A stretch of 19,261 bases of DNA, from assembly GCA_002716165.1 (NCBI GenBank), contig PAZT01000056.1, forward strand, positions 1-19,261. The letters are read 5' to 3'. Each line of letters starts with the position of its first letter. The first letter of the stretch is position 1. Below, one piece after another: positions 1 to 7,391 of the stretch. The translations under genes and the position numbers were made by a program. Origin of the DNA: Deltaproteobacteria bacterium. Lineage in GTDB: Bacteria > SAR324 > NAC60-12. The notes below the pieces were generated by a model. That model searched no databases. It was given only the letters and a program-made list of their open reading frames with translations, and was not told the DNA's origin.

Positions 1-18
1 CTAAATCCTATTAAAAAA

Positions 19-1575
19 TTAAACTCCGCCTAGGGCAGCTTTTTGTGAAGGGGTGGCAAGGCTTAGGCCCTTTGTCCGAATTTCCAGTCTGTTAAGAGCA
101 TTTAAGAACGCCAGAGCGCTGGCAACGACTATATCCGTATGTGCTCCACGGCCTGTAATTCGTATACCATCTTTTTCTACACCAACGCTTACCTCACCTT
201 GTGCGTCAGTTCCGCCCGTTATGGCTTTGACAACATATGATGTAAGTGTACAATCAATTCCTGTAATTTCCTTTATTGTATTGAGTGCTGCATCTACCGG
301 TCCGTCTCCAAAACCTGCTTTTTTAAAAACCTTGTCATCAATTTTCATAGTAATTGTTGCCGTTGGAATCGCATTTGTACCAGATGTAACGATTAAATCT
401 TTCAAAATGAATTTATCTGAGTTCTTTACTATACCATGGGTAACCAGAGCTTCAATATCTTCATCAAAAACCTGTTTTTTCAGGTCAGCTAGACGTTTAA
501 ACTCCTTGAAAATATTGTTAAGATCAATATCATTTAGATCAAATCCAAGCTCCTGTATCCTCTGACCAAGAGCAAATCTACCCGAATGCTTCCCCATTAC
601 AAGGTTGCTTGATTTAATACCAACTGACTGAGGTGTCATAATTTCGTAAGTTAAAGGGTTTTTAAGCACACCATGCTGGTGAATTCCAGCCTCATGAGCA
701 AATGCGTTTGCACCTACAATAGCTTTGTTCGGTTGAACATCTACACCAGTAATTTGTGAAAGTAGTTTGCTTGACGGATAAAGCTGTTCTGTATCTATAT
801 CGCTTTCAAAACCAAAATACTCCTGACGTGTTTTAAGGGCCATCACTATTTCCTCAAGCGAAGCATTCCCTGCTCGTTCACCTATACCATTGATCGTACA
901 TTCAATTTGTCTTGCCCCAGCCCTCACTGCTGCGAGAGAGTTTGCAACTCCAAGTCCTAAGTCATTATGGCAGTGCACGGAAAAAACAACTTTATCAGCA
1001 TTGTAAACCTCATTTCGTAATTTTGAAATTAACTCATACATTTCATCTGGAGTAGTGTATCCTACTGTGTCAGGTATGTTTAAAATAGTAGCTCCTGCAC
1101 GCACTACCTCTGAAAGTATTTCTACTAAAAATTCAGGATTACTGCGTGTTGCGTCTTCAGGACTAAATTCCACATTATCAGTTGCTTTTTTTGCTCTTTC
1201 AACTGCTTCAACTGCCAAATTTTTTACATCTTTGGGCTCCATTTGTAACTTGTGTTTCATGTGCAAGTCACTGGTGGAAATGAAAGTGTGGATACCCCAA
1301 TTGTGTCCTTCGCTAAGAGCGTCAATTGCAGATTCTATATCGTTTTTTGATGCACGACATAGTGATACAATAGTTGAATTTTGAATTTTCTGCCCTATTT
1401 CCCTAACACTATTAAAATCTCCTGGAGATGAAGCAGCAAATCCTGCTTCAATCGTGTTTACTCCAAGACGTTCCAGTTGCTTAGCAAGGGTAAGCTTTTC
1501 ATTTGCGGACATTGAACATCCTGGAGACTGCTCTCCATCTCTAAGAGTAGTATCTAAGAATCTTATCTTTTCCAT
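19..1575 (-). CDS. leuA: 2-isopropylmalate synthase
   Basis: This enzyme catalyses the first committed step of leucine synthesis, condensing acetyl-CoA with 2-oxoisovalerate in the cytosol. With the chosen start it is 518 residues, normal for the bacterial enzyme. The N-terminal TIM barrel has LDTTLRDGEQSPG at residues 7-19, HCHND at 201-205 and GERAGN at 232-237. The predicted divalent metal ligands are D13, H201, H203 and N237. The C-terminal third carries the LeuA allosteric fold, with GGTDAQGEVSVGV and GRGAHTDIVVASA, so leucine feedback inhibition is expected. The frame is open to an ATG at 1608, but the ATG at 1575 is preferred: AAGGAG (1580-1585) lies just upstream and the conserved family start follows at once. 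No other leu gene is visible. It ends 18 bases from the window edge, so downstream partners would be out of view. Confidence 0.96.
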   Translation of the reverse strand: MEKIRFLDTTLRDGEQSPGCSMSANEKLTLAKQLERLGVNTIEAGFAASSPGDFNSVREIGQKIQNSTIVSLCRASKNDIESAIDALSEGHNWGIHTFISTSDLHMKHKLQMEPKDVKNLAVEAVERAKKATDNVEFSPEDATRSNPEFLVEILSEVVRAGATILNIPDTVGYTTPDEMYELISKLRNEVYNADKVVFSVHCHNDLGLGVANSLAAVRAGARQIECTINGIGERAGNASLEEIVMALKTRQEYFGFESDIDTEQLYPSSKLLSQITGVDVQPNKAIVGANAFAHEAGIHQHGVLKNPLTYEIMTPQSVGIKSSNLVMGKHSGRFALGQRIQELGFDLNDIDLNNIFKEFKRLADLKKQVFDEDIEALVTHGIVKNSDKFILKDLIVTSGTNAIPTATITMKIDDKVFKKAGFGDGPVDAALNTIKEITGIDCTLTSYVVKAITGGTDAQGEVSVGVEKDGIRITGRGAHTDIVVASALAFLNALNRLEIRTKGLSLATPSQKAALGGV

Positions 1576-1963
1576 AAATCTCCTTAACTTATGCTGTCTT
1601 TGAGCCATTGATTAAAAACATAAACCTACGAAAAATATGACTAGATTTTTAAATTAATTTTCCAGTCTATAATATCCCAATGTCGTTTCAGTATGAGTCT
1701 ATGTTTAGACATTCTTAAATAGGACTTTTTCTTAATGGAACCACTATAAGATTCCTACAGTTGGTTGGAATCCGCAAGTAATAAGTCAATACTATAAAAC
1801 TGAAAGTCTAACCAATCAATTAAAATTTTATTTCCTCGCAAATATTTATAAATAGTTTGGGTTAAATATTATTTAAATGAAAATAGATAATATGAAATTT
1901 TAAGGCACAATTTATGCGTTTATATAGATTAATTTATCATTTTCTCCTCACAGTTTAAAGCAA
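1576..1963. other. Intergenic region, divergent leuA / small zinc protein
   Basis: These 388 AT-rich bases separate divergently transcribed genes and should hold both promoters. I find no convincing -35/-10 pair for either strand, no tRNA-like cloverleaf and no open frame with a credible start. The leuA leader shows no run of leucine codons, so a classical leucine attenuator is not supported by eye. A regulator-binding site or small RNA here cannot be excluded. Confidence 0.6.
1580..1585 (-). promoter_or_regulatory. Shine-Dalgarno deciding the leuA start
   Basis: On the minus strand AAGGAG is followed by ATTT and then the ATG at 1575. It is one of the strongest ribosome binding sites in the window. 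It excludes the in-frame ATG 33 bases upstream, which has no such site. Confidence 0.8.
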
Positions 1964-2188
1964 ATGTTAATTTCAGATTTAAAAAAAACATGCAATGAGT
2001 GTGAAGGTAGTGGATATATTAGAGGATTAAAAGAACTGGGGACTATTCAAATTAATCTACGTCAGTTATGTCATGTCTGTTCAGGCAAAGGCTTTAATCT
2101 TACTGAACTTGGATATGATTTATGGAAATTGTATAAACCAATGATTCAAAACTTGATTAATGATCCATTGAAGAAGAGAACTGAATGA
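1964..2188 (+). CDS. Small four-cysteine (DnaJ-type) zinc-site protein
   Basis: This gene encodes 74 residues with two CxxCxGxG-like motifs: CNECEGSG (C10, C13) and CHVCSGKG (C36, C39). They resemble half of the DnaJ cysteine-rich domain, so four cysteines could hold one zinc ion. Between them lies a short strand-forming stretch, and after them an amphipathic helix rich in Tyr, Trp, Leu and Lys. There is no signal peptide or membrane segment, so it is probably cytosolic. No strong ribosome binding site precedes the ATG, and a coding call rests mainly on the paired motifs. It converges on the prepilin peptidase gene with only 24 bases between stops. Function is unknown. Similar small zinc knuckles act as chaperone adaptors or RNA/protein-binding modules, but nothing here decides which. 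Confidence 0.75.
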   Translation: MLISDLKKTCNECEGSGYIRGLKELGTIQINLRQLCHVCSGKGFNLTELGYDLWKLYKPMIQNLINDPLKKRTE

Positions 2189-2212
2189 TTAGATTTATTG
2201 GATTTAAAAAAT

Positions 2213-2947
2213 TCAAAATAAATCAAACATGGGAACTAAATTTCTTGATCCTGTTTCCTGAAGTAGATAAACAGTCAGACCTGCAAGGCAAAGATAAGGT
2301 GCAAATGGAATCTGAGTTTGTAAAAGAGCAAAGAGTTCCTGCTTCTTTTCACGATTTACCAGCAGAGAAATTCCTCCAATAATTATTCCTGATAATGCTG
2401 AAATTAGTAACACTGGGGCCAAACCCTTCCAGCCTACCCACATACCAATTAAACCAAGCACAGCTGCATCCCCCTCCCCGAGGCCTTGACGTCGTCTGAA
2501 TGTCTCGTAAAGGAATCCTACGAAAAAAAGAAGTCCTGCTCCAATCAACATTCCTGAAAGGTAAATCACGGTATCCTGTGGAGTAAAATATAATAGCCAA
2601 CATAAGCGCAGGATTATTGCAAGAGCAATCATTCGACCTTCGATTAACATGGTTTTTCTATCAATTAAAGATACTCCTATCAATGCTGTGACTAAAATTA
2701 TATCACTCAAAAATTTAGGATCCCATTGTCTCCAATATGCCAATGCTCCCGAACAAGTAGTCAGTAAAACAATTATTATCCAATCTGTTACATTGAGGGA
2801 TTTACATTCTGATTGATAATCAGGAGAATTCTTTGGTATTGCAGCATATACTTGAGTTACGAAAATTTTTACCCAAATTACTAGAATCCAGCCCAAAAAA
2901 GCTCCGAAAAGAGACCCAACAGCAATGCTAGAATAATAATAATTCAT
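2213..2947 (-). CDS. Prepilin peptidase (type IV leader peptidase, A24 family)
   Basis: This is a 244-residue inner-membrane aspartic protease of the PilD/GspO family, which cleaves prepilin-like leaders for type IV pili or type II secretion pseudopili. Several hydrophobic segments are visible. The two expected aspartates are present, D96 in SLIDRKTM and D160 in GLGEGDAA, and the late IPFAPYL motif matches the family IPFGPFL signature. The N-terminal GSLFGAFLG matches the usual opening segment. The cysteine-rich cytoplasmic loop (two CxxC pairs) that often follows, and the N-methyltransferase motif there, are absent. Only a short loop of about 30 residues is present. The usual proline after the first aspartate is also missing. 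No pilin or secretion genes are adjacent. It is last in a minus-strand run behind the FecR-domain gene. Confidence 0.87.
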   Translation of the reverse strand: MNYYYSSIAVGSLFGAFLGWILVIWVKIFVTQVYAAIPKNSPDYQSECKSLNVTDWIIIVLLTTCSGALAYWRQWDPKFLSDIILVTALIGVSLIDRKTMLIEGRMIALAIILRLCWLLYFTPQDTVIYLSGMLIGAGLLFFVGFLYETFRRRQGLGEGDAAVLGLIGMWVGWKGLAPVLLISALSGIIIGGISLLVNREKKQELFALLQTQIPFAPYLCLAGLTVYLLQETGSRNLVPMFDLF

Positions 2948-2992
2948 TTTTTGAAAATTTTTTTTAGAGTCAGAGGGTATTTGAAGGTTGTT

Positions 2993-3016
2993 TGTTCTAG
3001 CTTTAACTTTAGAACA
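2993..3016. repeat. Inverted repeat between the FecR gene and the prepilin peptidase gene
   Basis: TGTTCTA (2993-2999) is matched by its perfect reverse complement TAGAACA (3010-3016) across a 10-base loop. It sits in the 107-base spacer, so a minus-strand transcript could form a 7-base-pair stem ahead of the peptidase gene. No T-run follows on the minus strand, so it is not a standard terminator. It could be an mRNA processing or stability element, an operator, or chance in AT-rich DNA. Confidence 0.35.
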
Positions 3017-3054
3017 TTTGCATTAAGTTTAGTAAGAGTTGTAATTCAAAAAGT

Positions 3055-3966
3055 TCATAATGTCACTTTAAATGTCGCGTCTCTCACATCATCAAATCCT
3101 TTGTGGTCCATAATAGCATGAAAAGTTACTGAACCTCCAAATGTACGATCTTCTGAAAGTGGCGGATAAACTATTATTTCAGCCTTTGCATTACCATCTG
3201 TATTGAGATGGATTGAATCAGGCAATTTCAAATTATAATAGTTAGACCATAAATGTACCGGACCGGGTCGTTCCACTTTTCGATCACTCCCATAACGAAC
3301 AAGCTGCAAATTTAAATTAAGCTCTATTGTTTTATTTTCTGGAAATACTAATTTAGATGATCCAAGGGATAGCTTCAATTGGTTAGGGAGGATACTTATT
3401 TTTTGTGGCATGAAGTCATTTTTCTTAATATGGTAAAGACGTTGACCGCTATTCAATTTTACAAAGGAACTTTCATTAAACACCCTCACATTGCCTTTTA
3501 ATACTGAGATATTAGTACCCTTTTTTTTCTTTGAAAATTTGATGGATGCTTTAGAAAATTGTAATCGTAGTGTTCCATCGCTGATTTCAATTGGTTTTTT
3601 TTCTCCGACAAAATGACCCCAAAAACTTCCTGAAAGTAAAACTATCCTATAACGCATCCAGCGGGAATTATGACTTTTTTTCGCACCTACAATCAGATCG
3701 CTATCATTAAATAATCTTATTTCAGAACCATCGTTAATGAATATTGATACCTTCCCGTCTTTTTCAGTTTTAACTCTATTTCTTTGACGCAGTAACATTC
3801 CATTGGTCCCCTCTTTCATTTTTTTTAAGGAGCCAGCGATTATTTTTCCTTTGATTTTCGAAATAACTGCAAAATCTGGCAATGATTTTGCGTCACAAGG
3901 TCGAGATAAGGAAATATTCAAAATAAGAAGGATAAAAGTAATAATTAAACAGCGGTGAGTTCCCAT
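3055..3966 (-). CDS. Exported FecR-domain protein
   Basis: This is a 303-residue protein with a signal peptide: hydrophobic residues 7-20 then a likely cleavage near residue 27. A FecR-type beta domain spans roughly residues 30-180, recognisable from RVKTEKDGKVSIFINDGSEIRLFNDSDL-like spacing around residues 64-91. A second beta-rich, Ig-like region follows to the end. FecR domains outside iron signalling usually lie on periplasmic or surface proteins. No FecI-type sigma factor or TonB receptor is nearby, and there is no N-terminal anti-sigma helix, so a sensor role is not supported. The frame runs upstream to 4044, inside the hydrolase gene. The ATG at 3966 is chosen because it starts exactly at the signal peptide and lies 14 bases after the hydrolase stop. 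Substrate and partner are unknown. Confidence 0.78.
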   Translation of the reverse strand: MGTHRCLIITFILLILNISLSRPCDAKSLPDFAVISKIKGKIIAGSLKKMKEGTNGMLLRQRNRVKTEKDGKVSIFINDGSEIRLFNDSDLIVGAKKSHNSRWMRYRIVLLSGSFWGHFVGEKKPIEISDGTLRLQFSKASIKFSKKKKGTNISVLKGNVRVFNESSFVKLNSGQRLYHIKKNDFMPQKISILPNQLKLSLGSSKLVFPENKTIELNLNLQLVRYGSDRKVERPGPVHLWSNYYNLKLPDSIHLNTDGNAKAEIIVYPPLSEDRTFGGSVTFHAIMDHKGFDDVRDATFKVTL

Positions 3967-3980
3967 TTTTTCTTGAGGTA

Positions 3981-4757
3981 TTAGTTTGAACGTTCTCTGC
4001 GGGTAAATTCCAGAAGAGGTTTTATGATTAATTCTGAACTCCAAAGACCATTTTGATAAAGCACTTTTGGAAGAATTATATAACGGCCATACCGCATGCG
4101 CTTACCAGCATCTCTTACAGACAAAAATCTGGACTCAGCTTTTGCAGTAAAAAGCAGAGTTGCTGTTCCAAGAGATTGTAAGTCGTCACCTAATCCTTCC
4201 CATTTTATCGATGCTTCAAGACCTAGGGCATATGCTTCAGCATCACCTTGCAAGATCACTTTTTCCTGCATTTCAGTTAAATGGTCTAATGAATGCCATT
4301 GCTGGAGATAATCTCTTATATTTCCGGAACGAAGTTTGTCTATTTTTTCTTTCAAAAATCTAGCTTCCTCAAGTTCCTGATATGGTTGGGCACCTGCGGT
4401 AATTAGAGACCTTATCCTGCGAGGAAACTCTTTAGACATTTGGAAACCAACTTGGGCTCCCAATCCAATTCCCAAAAAATATGCATAATCTGCCTGTACT
4501 TCTCGCATGATGTCGAGTACATGTCTAATTCGTGAAGAAATAGTGTAGTGGGAATAATCTTTTGGGGCATCACTGTAGCCTTGCCCAAGCGGTTCAATTA
4601 GCACCAGACGGAAATCCTCTTCCAGCTCTTTTACATAAGCACCCTCTTTCCATGCATTCATTGGAATCATGTGCGGGGGATGAAGAAGCATCCAAGGGCC
4701 TTTCTCTCCGGCTAGTTCATAATGAATTTTTTGTTTATTTGAAACAACAATAGACAT
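3981..4757 (-). CDS. Alpha/beta-hydrolase fold protein lacking the catalytic nucleophile and histidine
   Basis: This 258-residue cytosolic protein follows the alpha/beta-hydrolase plan: strand turn LHPPH at 25-29, then EPLGQGYSDAP (55-65), then the nucleophile-elbow region. The elbow reads G96-I-G98-L-G100, so glycine replaces the catalytic serine. The usual acid position holds E208 rather than Asp. No histidine occurs after H159, where the catalytic His should be near residue 236. Two of the three triad members are therefore absent, and hydrolase activity is unlikely. The fold is otherwise intact and the frame is clean, so the gene appears maintained rather than decayed. It lies 57 bases after the acyltransferase and 14 bases before the FecR gene, suggesting an envelope-related or scaffold role. 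That is inference from position only. Confidence 0.8.
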   Translation of the reverse strand: MSIVVSNKQKIHYELAGEKGPWMLLHPPHMIPMNAWKEGAYVKELEEDFRLVLIEPLGQGYSDAPKDYSHYTISSRIRHVLDIMREVQADYAYFLGIGLGAQVGFQMSKEFPRRIRSLITAGAQPYQELEEARFLKEKIDKLRSGNIRDYLQQWHSLDHLTEMQEKVILQGDAEAYALGLEASIKWEGLGDDLQSLGTATLLFTAKAESRFLSVRDAGKRMRYGRYIILPKVLYQNGLWSSELIIKPLLEFTRRERSN

Positions 4758-4814
4758 TTTATTATTTTAATTTTTGCAAAATTATAAAATTTTTTTAAAA
4801 ATATTTTCAGAAAC

Positions 4815-5846
4815 CTAATTTTTTCTAGTATTTATTTCATTTTGATCTAGCTCTTCCATTTTCTTTAACTCCTCAGCTGATGGTCTGTGTCTCCATCGCC
4901 TGTGAAACCATGCCCACTGTTGTGGATTTTCACAAATACGCTGCTCAAGATGATCATTAATTTGCTTTGTAACTGAATAAACATCTTGCTCCATTGAAGT
5001 ATGATTTCGATTAAAAATGCCTAATGTTTCAAATTTTAGTCTAAAGGTTCCATCTTTCTCTCGAATCACATTATAACTCACAACATTTGCGCCCGTTTTT
5101 AAGGCAAATACAGCAGCTCCAACTGGGGTCTTTGCGGGAATTCCAAAAAATGGAACCCAGGTGCTTGGCACATTAGTGTCTTGGTCAATAATCAAAATAA
5201 GAATATTTTTATTCTTAAGACAGCGAAAAAGTTTTCTGGATGACATTCCTGTTCCTCGGGGCATTATTTCCATATTTTTTAGTTTACGCTGGCTAATCAT
5301 TAACTGATTAATTCGCTGATCAGGGAAATTAGCGGTTGCAGCTGTCATTAAAAGTCCCGTTCGCTTTGCATATGCTGTAATCAACTCCCAATTACCCATG
5401 TGCATACCAAGAAGAATAACCCCTTTTCCTTCATTTACAGCGTTTGTGAGCGCGGCTTCATTTTCAACGCGAATCAAATTATCCTGATCATTTATAATTT
5501 GTGGCAAACAAAGAAATTCAAAAAACATTTGTCCAAAATGTCTGAAGCATTCCCTTGTCCACTGTTCACGTTTTGTTTGATTTAATTCAGGAAAAATAAG
5601 TTTTAACTGTTTTATGACAATACCTCTATCTTTTCGAAGGACATGGTAGGCAAATTTTCCAATCCTCTGCCCTAATTTCTGTAACTGGTTTATGGTCAAT
5701 TTTTTACCTAAGTAAAGCCCAAATCTAAATAAGATGTACTCTAAGCTTCGCCTTATGGACGTGGTCCAAGCAGGGCGATTTTTTTTAAATTCATCATATG
5801 AAGGATGAGTAAAATCACTTTCTGAATGTAAGCTATCGGAATCCAA
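4815..5846 (-). CDS. Lipid A acyltransferase family protein (LpxL/HtrB-like)
   Basis: This 343-residue protein belongs to the LpxL/HtrB/LpxM lysophospholipid acyltransferases, which add secondary acyl chains to lipid A at the inner membrane. The catalytic block is H149-MGNW-E154, within GMHMGNWELI. Further conserved parts are IIDQDTNVPSTWVPFFGIPA and the late QQWAWFHRRWRHRP motif typical of the family. Residues 31-50 are the weakly hydrophobic anchoring segment. The start is TTG at 5846: an in-frame TAA lies four codons upstream and no ATG or GTG occurs before the conserved region, so TTG is effectively forced. No clear ribosome binding site is seen. It follows thrC by 50 bases. Whether it acts on lipid A or another acyl acceptor cannot be told here. 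Confidence 0.88.
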   Translation of the reverse strand: MDSDSLHSESDFTHPSYDEFKKNRPAWTTSIRRSLEYILFRFGLYLGKKLTINQLQKLGQRIGKFAYHVLRKDRGIVIKQLKLIFPELNQTKREQWTRECFRHFGQMFFEFLCLPQIINDQDNLIRVENEAALTNAVNEGKGVILLGMHMGNWELITAYAKRTGLLMTAATANFPDQRINQLMISQRKLKNMEIMPRGTGMSSRKLFRCLKNKNILILIIDQDTNVPSTWVPFFGIPAKTPVGAAVFALKTGANVVSYNVIREKDGTFRLKFETLGIFNRNHTSMEQDVYSVTKQINDHLEQRICENPQQWAWFHRRWRHRPSAEELKKMEELDQNEINTRKN

Positions 5847-5896
5847 AATAATTATTTAAGATGTCTATTGCTGTTGAAAATATTAATAACTTTTAT

Positions 5897-7282
5897 TTAA
5901 ACTTCAAGTATATCAAGCATTACTTTTTTTATTGCTTCAGGGTCAGCTTTAACAGTATTACAATGTGTTTCCTTATTTTTCAGGCTTTCCAATTCATAAG
6001 GAAGTATAGGCCCAATCCCCAGAGCTTTTCTTATAGCCTTACTGAATTTTGCTGGGTGCGCACATGCCAAACATATTACAGGAGTTTTAAGATCAATTTT
6101 TTTAGCAGCACAGACGCCTACTGCCGAGTGGGGATCTAACAAATATTTATGATCCTGATAAATTTTTCTGATTATTGATAGAGTTTCCTCATCATTTACT
6201 CGTGCAGATGAGAAGTCTTGTTCAGCTTTTTTGTGTAAGTTTGATTCTACATTTAATCGACCACTTTCTTCAAACGCATTCATCCACAAATTCAATTGAT
6301 CTGAGGATTTTTCTGCCAGTTCATAAAGGTATCGCTCAAAATTACTGGATATTTGGATATCCATAGAAGGACTTAAAGTTTCTCTAACTTTTTTGGAGTG
6401 ATATTCACCTCTGCTGAAAAAACGATGCAAGATATCATTTTCATTTGTACCAACAATTAATTTATCAATTGGTAAGCCCATTTTCTTTGCGTAGTATCCG
6501 GCTAGCACATTGCCAAAATTCCCGGTAGGAACAACAAAACTTACTGGTTCTTTTCTATGCATGTTAACTCGAAAAAAAGCATAAAAATAATAAACAATTT
6601 GCGCCAAAATTCGGGCCCAGTTAATGGAGTTTACAGAACCTAAATGAAAAGTTTGCTTAAAATTTTGATCATTAAAAATAGATTTTACAATTCCTTGTGC
6701 TTCATCAAATGATCCCTCAATAGCAATATTATGAATGTTTGAATCTAGTACTGTGGTCATTTGTAGTTCCTGAATTTCACTTACTTTTCCTTTAGGGAAA
6801 AGCATAAAAACATCTACTCCTTTTTTGCATCGCAAACCATGAATTGCGGCACTGCCGGTATCACCAGAAGTTGCACCCAAAATTCTTAAGGGATGATTCC
6901 TATTTTTTAAAAAATATGCGAAAAGGTTCCCCAAGAATTGTAATGCTACATCCTTAAAGGCAAAAGTCGGCCCATGAAAAAGTTCGAGTACATGCAAATT
7001 CCCCACTAAGTTAACGGGTGTAATTTCAGGATGGTGAAATGAAGAATAACTATGCTTAACCATGCTCATGAGTTCATCACGTGGAATTCGTCCGCTTGTA
7101 AATAACAGCATTATTTCAATACTTAATTCTGTAAAACTCATGTTTCTCCATTTGTCAAGATTAGTCTCAACAAATGGTAATTCATTTGGAACAAGTAATC
7201 CTCCGTCATCAGCCAGACCCATCATAACTGCATCCTCAAACAAAAGGTTTTTTACTTGTCCGCGTGTACTTGAATAGAGCAT
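5897..7282 (-). CDS. thrC: Threonine synthase
   Basis: This PLP-dependent enzyme converts O-phosphohomoserine to threonine in the cytosol, the last step of threonine synthesis. The 461 residues match the longer class of threonine synthase, with the N-terminal cap (STRGQVKNLLFEDAV, GLADDGGLLVP) typical of that class. The Schiff-base lysine is K110 in FHGPTFAFKD. ATSGDTGSAA (137-146) binds the cofactor phosphate, and the PTGNFGN motif lies mid-protein. The ATG at 7282 gives the normal family N-terminus, although no strong ribosome binding site precedes it. It is the first gene of a minus-strand run. It is transcribed away from the exported-protein gene at 7392 across a spacer with a long dyad and a -10 box, so shared control is likely. 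Confidence 0.96.
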   Translation of the reverse strand: MLYSSTRGQVKNLLFEDAVMMGLADDGGLLVPNELPFVETNLDKWRNMSFTELSIEIMLLFTSGRIPRDELMSMVKHSYSSFHHPEITPVNLVGNLHVLELFHGPTFAFKDVALQFLGNLFAYFLKNRNHPLRILGATSGDTGSAAIHGLRCKKGVDVFMLFPKGKVSEIQELQMTTVLDSNIHNIAIEGSFDEAQGIVKSIFNDQNFKQTFHLGSVNSINWARILAQIVYYFYAFFRVNMHRKEPVSFVVPTGNFGNVLAGYYAKKMGLPIDKLIVGTNENDILHRFFSRGEYHSKKVRETLSPSMDIQISSNFERYLYELAEKSSDQLNLWMNAFEESGRLNVESNLHKKAEQDFSSARVNDEETLSIIRKIYQDHKYLLDPHSAVGVCAAKKIDLKTPVICLACAHPAKFSKAIRKALGIGPILPYELESLKNKETHCNTVKADPEAIKKVMLDILEV

Positions 7283-7307
7283 TGCTTTGATGTATGTTTG
7301 TACATTC

Positions 7308-7369
7308 TTAAAAAGTCTAGGATTAAAGACATAATTATAATCTAAAGCATGACTTAGCAGACTTTTTAA
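7308..7369. promoter_or_regulatory. Divergent promoter region with an 11-base dyad
   Basis: TTAAAAAGTCT (7308-7318) is matched by its perfect reverse complement AGACTTTTTAA (7359-7369), 40 bases apart. The centre at 7338.5 falls on ATTATAAT (7334-7341). That octamer contains a perfect TATAAT on the plus strand (7336-7341) and another on the minus strand (7339-7334). The arms overlap the -35 positions of both predicted promoters, which themselves are poor matches. This layout fits a symmetric operator controlling thrC and the gene at 7392 together. Operator function and the regulator are inference. Confidence 0.5.
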
Positions 7370-7391
7370 AAAACTTCTTTGAATAATTTAA

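Noticed and set aside
53..565. A 170-codon open frame on the plus strand opposite leuA, and another at 1055-1384
   Set aside because: Both are antisense to strongly conserved leuA coding sequence, have no ribosome site, and give low-complexity Ser/Arg-rich products. They are by-products of leuA codon use.
2185..2382. A 65-codon frame whose ATG overlaps the stop of the small zinc-protein gene as ATGA
   Set aside because: Most of it lies antisense to the end of the prepilin peptidase gene and it shows no recognisable motif. The ATGA overlap is tempting, but the composition fits a shadow frame.
4758..4814. AT-rich stems between the acyltransferase and hydrolase genes, considered as a terminator
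   Set aside because: They have no G-C content and sit within a same-strand gene run. A-T stretches of this kind occur in most spacers here.
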